The notes beneath the pieces were generated by a model, which was not told the DNA's origin, did not search any database, and saw only the letters and a program-made list of their open reading frames with translations. From Pseudofrankia inefficax (GTDB lineage Bacteria; Actinomycetota; Actinomycetes; Frankiales; Frankiaceae), in contig NC_014666.1 in the NCBI RefSeq assembly GCF_000166135.1, forward strand, positions 2,790,001 to 2,854,000: a stretch of DNA of 64,000 nt, given 5' to 3'. Positions 8,427-17,280 of this stretch are shown here, in pieces (the first letter of the stretch is position 1; each line of letters begins with the position of its first letter). Made by a program: the position numbers and the translations under genes.

Positions 8427-9791
8427 ATGACGACCGAGCAGTTCTCCCTGGAGCCGAGGCCCTACCCCCTGTGCATGGCGGGCGCCACCTGCTCGGCGCC
8501 GGGCGGCCGGCCGTGCCGCGCGCTGTGTGACTTCCTCGCCGACAAGATCAGGGATACTCCCGCCGCGACCGCGTCCCTGCTCGCGCTGAACGAGAGCGCC
8601 GAGATCGTCGGGAGGGCCCGGCCGGGCCTGGAAGGCGGCCTCGCCGAGCTCTCCCGTGCGGAGACCGAGACCACGCGTGGCCTTGAACGTCTTGCGACCT
8701 TCGTGGCCCGGAGGCGGATCGCCGCCGCGGTCGCCGCCGACCGGCGGGTCGCCGAGCGGTACGCCTCCGACGGGCCGTACGACCGGCGCCGCAGGCCCTG
8801 GTGGCACTCCTGGCTGCCAGTTCTCGCCGTCGTGGTCGCCGGAGTGTTCGACGCCTGGTTCTTCGGCAAACTGTTCGGCTACCTCGGCAACACCAAACCG
8901 CACGGCCTGTGGTCGCATCTGCAGTACTGGATCGGCTACCTGCCCGCGGTCGTCCTGGCTGTGGCGCTCTACGTCACCGGGCAGGAGCTGGCCAGGCCGG
9001 TGGCGATCTGGTCCCGGCGGCGCGCATGGTCGGGGAAGCAGTCGCCGAGGCCCGTCTGGCGGGTCGTGGTCCCGTTCGCCGTCCTCCTGCTGTCGGTCGT
9101 CGGCGTGGTCGCGTGGGTGCGCGCCAGCCTCCTGATCGGCGTGCAGCAGGTCGACCAGAGCGACACCGGCGTCCCCGCCGGCCCAGTGATTCCCGACTGG
9201 ACGATCATCGTTCTGCTCGTGACGGTGAGCCTGAGCGCCATCTTCATCAAGATCTCGTGCGCCAACCCCGACGCTGACAGTGCGCGGGATGCGAGCCGCC
9301 ACCTGGCCGCGACCGAGAAGGAGTACGACGAGCTACTGTCGGCCGCGCGCACGGCCCTCACCAGGCAGGTCATTGCCTGGGAGAAGCTGCGAGGTGATCT
9401 CTGGTGGACCCACAGCGCGGTCAACGACCTGTGGGCCCGCGCCAGAGCCGTCTTCGCAGACCTTCCGGCGCCGCCGGTGGCACGCGGGGCACGACCGGTC
9501 CTCCCCGACGAGGAACAGGTCGACGGGCTTCTGGCCACGATTCCGGGCGTCCCGCCCGCATTCGGGATCATGCTGCACGTGGAGCACGCCCACGGGGCGC
9601 ATTCGCCCGCGCCGGCGATGAGACGTCTGGAAGAGCTGATCGCCCAGGCGAACCAGCAGTGGTCGCCAGAGCCGGAGCCGGGCGAGCCGCCGGGCCCGTA
9701 CCGAGGTCCCCACGATGAGGCCAGGGAGCCGCCTGACGAGCCCTGGGGGCCGCCCGAAGAACCGGAGGAGCCGCTCGGCGACTGGCGGTGA
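8427..9791 (+). CDS. Four-helix membrane protein of unknown function, last gene of the NTPase operon
   Basis: 454 residues, ATG two bases after the lipoprotein stop. The N-terminal segment contains four cysteines (C16, C22, C30, C34) in PYPLCMAGATCSAPGG and RPCRALC, a spacing compatible with a metal site or disulfides. Four hydrophobic segments follow: about 130-150 (LPVLAVVVAGVFDAWFFGKL), 170-190 (GYLPAVVLAVALYVTG), 213-232 (VVVPFAVLLLSVVGVVAW) and 255-273 (WTIIVLLVTVSLSAIFI). The C-terminal 180 residues are helical and then Pro/Glu-rich. No family recognised. It is followed by a strong hairpin terminator, which marks the end of the run. Confidence 0.65.
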   Translation: MTTEQFSLEPRPYPLCMAGATCSAPGGRPCRALCDFLADKIRDTPAATASLLALNESAEIVGRARPGLEGGLAELSRAETETTRGLERLATFVARRRIAAAVAADRRVAERYASDGPYDRRRRPWWHSWLPVLAVVVAGVFDAWFFGKLFGYLGNTKPHGLWSHLQYWIGYLPAVVLAVALYVTGQELARPVAIWSRRRAWSGKQSPRPVWRVVVPFAVLLLSVVGVVAWVRASLLIGVQQVDQSDTGVPAGPVIPDWTIIVLLVTVSLSAIFIKISCANPDADSARDASRHLAATEKEYDELLSAARTALTRQVIAWEKLRGDLWWTHSAVNDLWARARAVFADLPAPPVARGARPVLPDEEQVDGLLATIPGVPPAFGIMLHVEHAHGAHSPAPAMRRLEELIAQANQQWSPEPEPGEPPGPYRGPHDEAREPPDEPWGPPEEPEEPLGDWR

Positions 9792-9833
9792 CCTCGGGCC
9801 GCCGGCCGACAGGCGCCTTCGCCGCTCGGGGGG

Positions 9834-9867
9834 GTCCTGGGCCGCCGCGACTGCGGCGGCCCAGGAC
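9834..9867. terminator. 15-bp perfect hairpin between convergent genes
   Basis: A perfect stem of 15 base pairs (left arm GTCCTGGGCCGCCGC at 9834-9848, loop GACT, right arm 9853-9867) lies between the membrane-protein stop and the fadB stop. There is no T-run, as is common in very G+C-rich genomes. It could serve both strands. Confidence 0.75.
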
Positions 9868-9902
9868 CGGAGCGTTCGGGCCGGACGAGGCCCCCCCGGG
9901 TT

Positions 9903-12065
9903 CTACCGGACAGTCGCGACGCCCGGCGGGGCGAAGCGGGCGCCGGTGACCGGGTCGCTGATCCCGGTGCGGTCCAGGTACGGCGTGATGCCGCCCAGGT
10001 GGAACGGCCAGCCGGCACCGAGGATCATGCAGAGGTCCACGTCGGCGGCCTCGGCGACGACCCCCTCGTCGAGCAGCAGCCGGATCTCCCGGGCGAGCGC
10101 CGCCAGCGCGTTCTCCCGTACCTCGGCGCTGCTCGGGGCGACCCCGGACCCGGCGCCGGCACCGTCGCCGGTGCCCGCGCGGGCGAGCGCGGCGGCCTCC
10201 TCGTCGACGACCGGGGTGCCGTCGGGGCCGGTGGTGTAGATGCTGGTCTTGCCGGCGGAGACCACCCGGGCGAGCCCGGCGGGGGAGCGGAACCGGTCCG
10301 GCCAGGCCTCGTGCAGCGTCTCGGCGACGTGCAGCGCGACCGCGGGGCCGACCAGGGCGAGCAGCGTCAGCGGCGACATCGGCAGGCCGAGCGAGTCCAG
10401 CGCGGCGTCCGCCTCGGCGACCGGGGTGCCCGCCTCGATCGCGCCGAGGACCTCGCCGAGGAAGCGGGTGAGCAGCCGGTTCACGACGAACGCCGGGGCG
10501 TCCTTCACCAGCACGGCGTTCTTGCCGAGCTTTTTGGCGACCGCCAGTGTCGTGGCGACGGAGGCGTCGTCCGTGCGCGCGGCCCGGACCACCTCGACCA
10601 GCGGCAGCACGGCCACCGGGTTGAAGAAGTGCAGCCCGGCGACCCGTTCCGGGTGGGCCAGGCCGGACGCCATCTCGGTCACCGACAGCGCGGAGGTGTT
10701 CGTCAGCAGCAGGGCGTCCGGGCGCACCACCGCCTCCAGCTCGGCGAGCACCGTCTGCTTGACCTTCAGGTCCTCGAAGACCGCCTCGATCACGAGGTCG
10801 GCGTCGGCGAACGCATCCTTGGTCAGCGAGCCGGTGACCAGCGCCTTGAGGCGGTTGGCCTTGTCGTGCGAGACCCGGCCGCGCAGCAGCAGGTTGTCGA
10901 TCTCGCCGTGGACGTAGGTGACGCCCTTGTCCAGCCGGGCCTTGTCGAGGTCGGTGAGCACCACCGGTACCTCCAGGCGCTGGGCGAACAGCAGCGCGAG
11001 CTGGCCGGCCATCAGGCCCGCGCCGACGACGCCGACCTTCGTCACCGGCCGGGCCAGCTTCGAGTCGGGCCCGCCGACGGGCTTGCGGGCCCGCTTCTGG
11101 GTCAGGTCGAAGGCGTAGAGGCTGGCGGCGAGCTCGTCGGTGACCGACAGGTCGGCCAGCGCCGCCGTCTCGGCGGCGTAGCCCGCGTCGCGGTCGGCCG
11201 TCTCGGCCAGCGCCATCAGGTCGAGCGCCAGATACGCCGCCGGCGCGGCGCCGTGCAGCTTCGCGTCGGCGAGCGCCCGGCCCCGGGCCAGCGCGTCCGC
11301 CCAGGCCGCGCCGCGCTCGACCGCGGGCCGACTGGTCGCCGGGTCCAGCTCACCGCGCAGCACCCGGCCGACCCAGCCGAGCGCCTCCTCCAGGAAGTCG
11401 GCCGGCTCCAGCAGGATGTCGGCGAGGCCCAGCTTCGCGGCCTGCGGTCCCTTCAGGGTCCGGTTGGTGTTCAGCGGGTTCTCGACCGCGATCCGGACCG
11501 CCTTCTCGGCGCCGACCAGGTTCGGGAGCAGCTGCGTGCCGCCCCAGCCCGGTACCAGCCCGAGGAACACCTCCGGCAGCGCCAACACGGGGATGCCGGC
11601 GGAGAACGCCCGGTAGTCGCAGTGCAGCGCCAGCTCCAGGCCACCGCCCAGCGCCGCGCCGTTGACCAGCGCGAACGTCGGCACCTTCCGGCCATTCAGC
11701 CGGCCCTCGCCGACCCGGCGCAGCGCCTGGTGGCCGAGCTCGCCAAGCGCCTCGATCGCCGGTCGGATCGCGTCCGGGTCCGTGATCGAGGAGCGGAACG
11801 ACAGGTCGGCGCCGACGCAGAAGATGAACGGCTTGCCGGTCACCGCGACAGCGGCGACCGCCGGGGTGTGCGCCTCGATCTCGTCGACCGCGGCCAGCAG
11901 CTCGCGCAGCCCGGCGGGGCCGAAGGTGTTCGGCCGGGTGTGGTCGTGCCCGTTGTCCAGGGTGATCAGGGCAACCGGGCCGTCGACTCCGGGAAGCTGT
12001 GCGTAGCGGACGTAGGCGTGCGTGACGACCTCGTCCGGGAAGTCCAGCGCGACGTTCGCGCCCAT
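9903..12065 (-). CDS. fadB: Fatty-acid oxidation multifunctional protein: enoyl-CoA hydratase / 3-hydroxyacyl-CoA dehydrogenase
   Basis: 720 residues, the usual length for FadB-type alpha subunits. Residues about 1-230 are an enoyl-CoA hydratase (crotonase) domain with the oxyanion-hole region VNGAALGGGLELALHCDYR and LPEVFLGLVPGWGGTQLLP. From about 340 a Rossmann domain (KVGVVGAGLMAGQLALLFAQ) binds NAD, with ANTS-like LLTNTSALSVTEMA and LHFFNPVAVLPLVEVV. Two 3-hydroxyacyl-CoA dehydrogenase C-terminal repeats follow. It hydrates trans-2-enoyl-CoA and oxidises the 3-hydroxyacyl-CoA. The thiolase gene lies 47 bases upstream on the same strand, making a fadA-fadB operon. A Gly/Ala-rich insertion near residue 640 (TGDGAGAGSG) looks like a linker. 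Confidence 0.93.
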   Translation of the reverse strand: MGANVALDFPDEVVTHAYVRYAQLPGVDGPVALITLDNGHDHTRPNTFGPAGLRELLAAVDEIEAHTPAVAAVAVTGKPFIFCVGADLSFRSSITDPDAIRPAIEALGELGHQALRRVGEGRLNGRKVPTFALVNGAALGGGLELALHCDYRAFSAGIPVLALPEVFLGLVPGWGGTQLLPNLVGAEKAVRIAVENPLNTNRTLKGPQAAKLGLADILLEPADFLEEALGWVGRVLRGELDPATSRPAVERGAAWADALARGRALADAKLHGAAPAAYLALDLMALAETADRDAGYAAETAALADLSVTDELAASLYAFDLTQKRARKPVGGPDSKLARPVTKVGVVGAGLMAGQLALLFAQRLEVPVVLTDLDKARLDKGVTYVHGEIDNLLLRGRVSHDKANRLKALVTGSLTKDAFADADLVIEAVFEDLKVKQTVLAELEAVVRPDALLLTNTSALSVTEMASGLAHPERVAGLHFFNPVAVLPLVEVVRAARTDDASVATTLAVAKKLGKNAVLVKDAPAFVVNRLLTRFLGEVLGAIEAGTPVAEADAALDSLGLPMSPLTLLALVGPAVALHVAETLHEAWPDRFRSPAGLARVVSAGKTSIYTTGPDGTPVVDEEAAALARAGTGDGAGAGSGVAPSSAEVRENALAALAREIRLLLDEGVVAEAADVDLCMILGAGWPFHLGGITPYLDRTGISDPVTGARFAPPGVATVR

Positions 12066-12112
12066 GCGGTGGCTCCTCTACGTGGTCAGGCCGTCAGACG
12101 GAGGAAGCGGTT

Positions 12113-13315
12113 CTACGCGCCATGGTGCGGGTTCTCCCAGATCGTGGTGGCGCCCATGCCGAAGCCGACGCACATCGCGGTCATGCCGTAGCGGACCTCG
12201 GGGTGCTCCTCGAACTCCCGGGCGAGCTGGGTCATCAGCCGCACCCCGGAGCTGGCCAGCGGGTGGCCCAGCGCGATCGCGCCGCCGAAGGGGTTGACCC
12301 GCGGATCGTCGTCGTCGATGCCGAAGTGGTCGAGGAACGCGAGCACCTGCACGGCGAACGCCTCGTTCAGCTCGAACAGGCCGATGTCGTCGATGGTCAG
12401 GCCGGTGCGGGCGAGCGCCTTCTCGGTCGACGGGATCGGGCCGACGCCCATCACCTCCGGCGCCACCCCCGCGAACCCGAAGCCGACCAGCGACATCTTC
12501 TTGGTCAGGCCCAGCTCGTCGGCGACCTCGCCGGCCGCCAGGATGCAGCCGGTGGCGCCGTCGTTGATCCCGGCGGAGTTGCCGGCGGTGACCTTGCCGT
12601 GCGGGCGGAACGGCGTCTTCAGCCCGGCCAGGCCCTCGACGGTCGTGCCGGGCCGCGGCGGCTCGTCGACCGTCACGTACTCCCAGCCGGACTCGGCGTG
12701 CCGGGCGGCGACGGGGACGAGGTCGGGCTGGATCCTGCCGTCCGCGTAGGCCTTGGCCACCTTCTCCTGGGAACGGACGGCGTAGGCGTCGGCGCGCGCC
12801 TTGGTGATGGCCGGGTAGCGGTCGTGCACGTTCTCGGCGGTCATGCCCATGACCAGCGCGGACGGGTCGACGAGCTTCTCGGAGACGAACCGGGGGTTCG
12901 GGTCGACGCCCTCGCCCATCGGATGGCGGCCCATGTGCTCGACGCCGCCGGCGATGGCGACGTCGTAGGCGCCGATGCCGATCGCGGACGCGGTCGTGGT
13001 GACGGCGGTGACCGCGCCGGCGCACATCCGGTCGATCGCGTAGCCGGGCACCGACTCGGGCAGCCCGGACAGGATGCCGGCGACCCGGCCGATGGTCAGG
13101 CCCTGGTCACCGATCTGGGTGGTGGCGGCGATGGCGACGTCGTCGACCCGGTCCGGCGGCAGCGACGGATTACGTCGCAGCAGATCTCGGATGACCCGGA
13201 CGACCAGGTCATCGGCCCGGGTCTCGGCGTACACGCCCTTGGCCTTGCCGAACGGGGTGCGCACGCCGTCGACGAAAACGACGTCACGGACGGCACCGCG
13301 GGATGCCTTGAACAC
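12113..13315 (-). CDS. fadA: Acetyl-CoA C-acyltransferase (3-ketoacyl-CoA thiolase)
   Basis: 400 residues, a normal thiolase length. The acyl-accepting nucleophile is C98 in IDRMCAGAVTAV. The C-terminal part has GGAIALGHPLASSG with the catalytic His and AMCVGFGMGATTIWE with the second Cys. The enzyme cleaves 3-ketoacyl-CoA with CoA to give acetyl-CoA and a shortened acyl-CoA, the last step of the beta-oxidation cycle, acting on the product of the neighbouring FadB. First gene of the operon; an inverted repeat upstream at 13423-13442 is a candidate operator. Confidence 0.93.
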   Translation of the reverse strand: MFKASRGAVRDVVFVDGVRTPFGKAKGVYAETRADDLVVRVIRDLLRRNPSLPPDRVDDVAIAATTQIGDQGLTIGRVAGILSGLPESVPGYAIDRMCAGAVTAVTTTASAIGIGAYDVAIAGGVEHMGRHPMGEGVDPNPRFVSEKLVDPSALVMGMTAENVHDRYPAITKARADAYAVRSQEKVAKAYADGRIQPDLVPVAARHAESGWEYVTVDEPPRPGTTVEGLAGLKTPFRPHGKVTAGNSAGINDGATGCILAAGEVADELGLTKKMSLVGFGFAGVAPEVMGVGPIPSTEKALARTGLTIDDIGLFELNEAFAVQVLAFLDHFGIDDDDPRVNPFGGAIALGHPLASSGVRLMTQLAREFEEHPEVRYGMTAMCVGFGMGATTIWENPHHGA

Positions 13316-13422
13316 AGGGTCCTCCCCGGCGAGGAACGGCTGGTCGGCGCGCTACCGCGGCGACCGGGCCCAGGTGCGGCCCGGACCACCGGTCGGCGGC
13401 CACACCGCCAGCCTACGACAGA

Positions 13423-13442
13423 GTTACCGATGAGTAGGTAAC
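13423..13442 (-). promoter_or_regulatory. Candidate operator upstream of fadA
   Basis: Perfect 6-bp inverted repeat GTTACC-gatgagta-GGTAAC, 108 bases upstream of the fadA start. Pseudo-palindromes built on TTAC/GTAA half-sites are common targets of TetR-type acyl-CoA-responsive repressors of beta-oxidation genes. The size and position fit, but the regulator is not in the window. Confidence 0.5.
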
Positions 13443-13516
13443 GTCCGCTACGCCGTTTCCATGCCGGGTTCGCATCGGTGCCCGGCCGCGGCGTGGCCGG
13501 GCACCGGCGGGCGGGG

Positions 13517-14206
13517 TCAGGTCGACAGCAGGCAGTAGTTCTTGCCGTCCTTGCCGACCTGGTAGTCGAGGTTCTGGGTTCGTCCGCCCCTGGTCAGAGC
13601 CACCGCCACCACCCGGCTGGTGTGGCCGTTGACGGAGCTGATCCAGTAACCGGTGGTTCGGTACTTCGTGAGCGGTCCCTCGGACGCGTCCCGCTGCTTC
13701 ATGACGGTGACGAAGGCCTCGGAGCTGCCCTGGCCGCGCAGCGACCCGCAGAGCCGGCCATAGGCCTGCTGATAACGGCCGGCGCGCACGTCACCCAGGT
13801 AGCCACTGACGACGGTCTTCGGCCCGGAGGCGGAGTGGACGAGCGCGGCGATCCCGGCCCCGCAGCCACCGAGCACCAGCACGACCCCGAGCACCACCGG
13901 CAGCACCCAGCGCCGCCGCTTCCTCGGCGCCGGCGCGCCCGGCGCGGCTCCCGGATAGGCGCCGTAGCCGGGCTGAGCTGTCCCGGACGCGCCTGGGTAT
14001 CCGGGGGCACCCGGGTATCCAGGGGCGGCGTAGCCGGGCGCGGCGTAGCCGGGCGCGGCATAGCCCGGGCTCGCGAAGCCGCCAGGGGCCGCTGAGCCCG
14101 GGTAGCCGTAACCGGGCTGGCCGGCGTATCCCGGCTGGACGGGTGCGCCGGGCCACGGCGTCCCGCCGCCTTGTCCCGGCGACGCCGGCTGTCCGTACTC
14201 GCTCAT
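13517..14206 (-). CDS. Pro/Gly/Tyr-rich single-pass membrane protein with DUF4878-like outer domain
   Basis: 229 residues. The first 95 are low-complexity Gly-Tyr-Pro-Ala repeats (PGYAAPGYAAPGYAAPGY) of the kind seen on cytoplasmic tails of actinobacterial membrane proteins. A basic stop RKRRR and one hydrophobic helix (about 100-120, WVLPVVLGVVLVLGGCGAG) follow. The last 105 residues (VVSGYLGDVRAGRYQQAYGR and onward) resemble the NTF2-like DUF4878 fold, expected outside the membrane. No enzymatic motif. Single gene, 202 bases downstream of the fadA start region and on the same strand as the HtrA-like gene. Function unknown. Confidence 0.7.
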   Translation of the reverse strand: MSEYGQPASPGQGGGTPWPGAPVQPGYAGQPGYGYPGSAAPGGFASPGYAAPGYAAPGYAAPGYPGAPGYPGASGTAQPGYGAYPGAAPGAPAPRKRRRWVLPVVLGVVLVLGGCGAGIAALVHSASGPKTVVSGYLGDVRAGRYQQAYGRLCGSLRGQGSSEAFVTVMKQRDASEGPLTKYRTTGYWISSVNGHTSRVVAVALTRGGRTQNLDYQVGKDGKNYCLLST

Positions 14207-14504
14207 GTCGTCCTCCGACGGCTCACTGCGCTGACCCCCGAGCCAGGACAGCGCGCTGTCGGCGTGGTCAGACGGCGCGGCCGGTGCCGCGTCTGCTGGG
14301 CAGGTGATCGTGACCGCCGCGACCAGCAGGCGCGGGGTGGACGCGATCCATGCCGGCCATTGTGGGGGAGGAAACGGGCGTCTGTGACCGTGGTCGTCAG
14401 ACCGCTGACTGTCGCTCGACGGACCAGGATGTCACCCGCCCGACCGAGCGGTCAGCCGTCCGACGAGGCCTGGCCCGCCTGCGTGATCGTGCGGCTGGCC
14501 CACC

Positions 14505-15500
14505 TCAGGCGTCGGTGAGCTCGCGGGGGACGGCGACCACGTCGACGAGGGCGCCGTTGCGCCAGACGGTGATCTCCAGCCGGCGCCCGATCGCGTGCTC
14601 GACCATGAGGCGCTGCACGGCTGTGCTGGTGTCGATCCGCTGGCCGTCCACCGTCAGCACGATGTCGCCGCGGCGCAGGCCGGCGCTCTCCGCGGGGCTG
14701 CCCTCGACGACCTGGGCGACCCGCAGGCCGGTCCGGCGCCCGACCTTCGTGGCCAGCGGCGGCGGCAGCGGCGACTGGCCGCCGGCGATCCCCAGCCACG
14801 CGCGCCGGACCCGGCCGTGCCGCAGCAGCGTGGCGATCAGCTCGCGAGTCGTCTCGTTGATCGGGACCGCGAGCCCCAGCCCGACGCCCGCGACCGCGGT
14901 GTTCACCCCGACCATCCGGCCGCGGCTGTCCGCGAGCACCCCGCCGCTGTTGCCCGGGTTGAGCGCGGCGTCGGTCTGGATCACCTCGTCGACGACGCGG
15001 CCGGCCTTCGTCGGCAGCGAGCGGCCCAGCGCCGACACGATGCCGGCTGTGACGCTGCCCGCCAGGCCCAGCGGGTTGCCCAGCGCCACGACCAGCTGCC
15101 CGACGCGCAGCCGGCTCGCGTCGCCCAGCGGGACCGCCGGTGGTACCTCGCCCCGCGCCCGCAGCACGGCCAGGTCGGAGAGCGGGTCGCGGCCGATCAC
15201 GTCCGCGGTGACCTCCGCGCCGTCGGCGAAGGTCGCCTCGGCCACCTGGGCGCCTTCCACGACGTGCGCGCTGGTCAGCAGGATGCCGTCGGGCGCCAGG
15301 ACGCTCGCGCTGCCCGCGCCCGTACCGCGCCGGCCGCGCACCCGCAGGCTGGCGACGCTCGGCAGCACCGTGCGGGCCACGTGCACCACCGCGGCGGAGT
15401 AGGCGTCGAGGGGCTCCGACGGGTCGTCGTCGTGCGGGTCGTCGTCCGGGCGATCGTCATGGGTGCCGTCGGATGGCTGTGGCCGGGCCTCGTCACTCAT
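14505..15500 (-). CDS. HtrA/DegP-like trypsin-PDZ serine protease without visible membrane anchor
   Basis: 331 residues from ATG 15500; an in-frame upstream start at 15557 would add 19 residues. An Asp/Pro-rich N-terminal segment (DDRPDDDPHDDDPSEP) precedes a trypsin-like domain with a complete triad: His in LLTSAHVV, Asp in DPLSDLAVL, Ser in NPGNSGG. A C-terminal PDZ domain (AESAGLRRGDIVLTVDGQRI) follows. HtrA proteins degrade or refold damaged, usually extracytoplasmic, proteins. Here I see neither a signal peptide nor a transmembrane helix, unlike typical actinobacterial HtrA, so the product may be cytoplasmic or the annotated start may be wrong. Confidence 0.85.
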   Translation of the reverse strand: MSDEARPQPSDGTHDDRPDDDPHDDDPSEPLDAYSAAVVHVARTVLPSVASLRVRGRRGTGAGSASVLAPDGILLTSAHVVEGAQVAEATFADGAEVTADVIGRDPLSDLAVLRARGEVPPAVPLGDASRLRVGQLVVALGNPLGLAGSVTAGIVSALGRSLPTKAGRVVDEVIQTDAALNPGNSGGVLADSRGRMVGVNTAVAGVGLGLAVPINETTRELIATLLRHGRVRRAWLGIAGGQSPLPPPLATKVGRRTGLRVAQVVEGSPAESAGLRRGDIVLTVDGQRIDTSTAVQRLMVEHAIGRRLEITVWRNGALVDVVAVPRELTDA

Positions 15501-15593
15501 GCCGCCAGCAACCGACGATGACCACGGAACGTGCCCGGGTTCGCCGACGGCGGACATCCGGTGACGGGTGGGACAAAGACGGGCAGCGCGGCG

Positions 15594-16916
15594 TCAGGGA
15601 GCGTCGACCGCTGGACGGCTCTCCTCGGGTGCGACCGGTTCAGGCTCCGCGCCGCCGGAACCGGAGGCCAGGGCCGGCGCGGCGGGCGGCGGTTCGGGCA
15701 GGGCGCCGGCGATCGCGGCCGCGGTGAGGCCGACCTGCCAGTCGCGGGCACCCCCGGTGCGCAGCGCGTCGGCGACGGTCGCCTCGGTCGGATCGCCGGG
15801 CGGCGACCAGGCGACCCGACGGGTGAGTGCCGGCTCGACCAGGTTCTCGACCGGCATGTGATGCCTGGTGGCGATCGCGTTGACGCTCGCCCGGACCCGG
15901 GCCAGCCTCGCGGCCGCGATCGGGTCGCGCTCGGCCCAGCGGTTCGGCGGCGGCAGGCCGTCGCCGCCGGTGGACGCGGTCGCCGGTGGGAGCTCGGCCT
16001 CCGGCAGCGCCGCAGCCTCCGCCAGCGCGCCCATCCACACGCTCGCGCTGCGGCGCAGCCTCGGCCCGGAGAACACCGGCAGCTTGACCAGCTCGGTAGC
16101 GTCAGCCGGCGCGTTCAGCACGGCGTCGATGATCGCGCTGTCCGGCAGCACCCGGCCGGGCGCGATGTCTCGGGTTCGCGCGATCTTGTCCCGGGCGCTC
16201 CACATCGCGCGGACAGCGGCCAGCTGCCGGCGGCTGCGGGCGCGGTGGATACCGCTGGTCCGCCGCCAGGGCTCGGCCCGCGGCTCACGCGGCGGGGCGG
16301 CGACGATCGCCGCGAACTCCTGATGAGCGAAGTCGAGCTTGCCCGTCTCCGCGAGCTCGACGGCCAGCGCGTCGCGCAGCTCGACCAGCAGCTCGACGTC
16401 GAGCGCCGCGTACCGCAGCCAGGGCTCGGGCAGGGGCCGGGTCGACCAGTCGGCCGCCGAGTGCCCCTTCTCCAGGCCGAAGCCGAGCACGCGCTCGACC
16501 ATCATCCCGAGGCCGACCCGCTCGTAGCCGAGCAGCCGGCCGGCGAGCTCGGTGTCGAACAGGGTGGTCGGGCGCAGTCCCAGCTCGGCGAGGCAGGGCA
16601 GATCCTGGCTCGCGGCGTGCAGCACCCACTCGACGCCGCCGACCTTGTCCTGGATGACGCTCAGGTCGGGCAGCGCGACGGGGTCGATGAGCGCCGTCCC
16701 GGAGCCGCGCCGACGGACCTGCACCAGGTATGCGCGCTGGCTGTACCGGTACCCGGACGCCCGCTCGGCATCGAAGGCGACCGGCCCGTCGCCCGCGGCG
16801 AGCCGCTCGGCGACGTCGGCGAGCGCCCGGGCGTCGGTGATGACGGGTGGGGTGCCCTCGACCGGTTCCAGGAGAGGGGTGACGGCGGGCGACACCGGCT
16901 CTGCCGCGTCGGTCAC
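15594..16916 (-). CDS. rnd: Ribonuclease D
   Basis: 440 residues from GTG 16916; the frame stays open to 17027, but the upstream residues look unlike the family. The 3'-5' exonuclease domain shows the DEDDy set: DxE in VAFDAERASGYRYSQ, Asp in LHAASQDLPCLAELG, and Tyr-x3-Asp in RYAALDVELLVELRD. An HRDC domain follows (around RQLAAVRAMWSARDKIARTR). The C-terminal 100 residues are Pro/Ala-rich. The enzyme trims the 3' ends of tRNA and other stable RNAs. Neighbouring DUF3000 and hemE genes are the usual actinobacterial surroundings of rnd as I recall them. Confidence 0.87.
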   Translation of the reverse strand: MTDAAEPVSPAVTPLLEPVEGTPPVITDARALADVAERLAAGDGPVAFDAERASGYRYSQRAYLVQVRRRGSGTALIDPVALPDLSVIQDKVGGVEWVLHAASQDLPCLAELGLRPTTLFDTELAGRLLGYERVGLGMMVERVLGFGLEKGHSAADWSTRPLPEPWLRYAALDVELLVELRDALAVELAETGKLDFAHQEFAAIVAAPPREPRAEPWRRTSGIHRARSRRQLAAVRAMWSARDKIARTRDIAPGRVLPDSAIIDAVLNAPADATELVKLPVFSGPRLRRSASVWMGALAEAAALPEAELPPATASTGGDGLPPPNRWAERDPIAAARLARVRASVNAIATRHHMPVENLVEPALTRRVAWSPPGDPTEATVADALRTGGARDWQVGLTAAAIAGALPEPPPAAPALASGSGGAEPEPVAPEESRPAVDAP

Positions 16917-17195
16917 GTCTGGTCTGCCACCCCCGCTGAACTGCTGTGTTGAGTTCGGAACCGTCGACGTCACGATCGGCGATGGTACGTGTGAAAGCCG
17001 CTGTTGGCAGGTCGCTCGGCGGATCAATCGTACCGTTTATACGCTTCGTAGCGAGGCTACCGGGCTGAGTGACCGACGTCCGGCCCATATGTGCGCGGCT
17101 CGCGCTGTTCGCCGCGCGGGTCCCCGCGCTTCCCCGCCGACCCGCTGGCCTGGAACGGCGGGGGAGTGCGCCCTGCGTGCGAGTTGGGCCAGGGT

Positions 17196-17280
17196 GTCGG
17201 GCTAGCCAGCGTCGGGCTAGCCAGCGTCGGGCTAGCCAGCGTCGGGCTAGCCAGCGTCGGGCTAGCCAGCGTCGGGCTAG
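17196..17280. repeat. 15-bp tandem repeat, 5.7 copies, at the 3' end of the DUF3000 gene
   Basis: Unit GTCGGGCTAGCCAGC repeated without mismatch from 17196 to 17270, plus a 10-base partial copy. Every unit contains the palindrome GCTAGC. The minus-strand DUF3000 gene takes its TAG stop (17277-17279) from the partial copy, and because 15 is divisible by 3 the same stop recurs in frame in each unit. Confidence 0.95.

Noticed and set aside
17196-17280. Short regular repeats considered as a CRISPR array
   Set aside because: Units of 15 bp are contiguous with no spacers and no cas genes are near.
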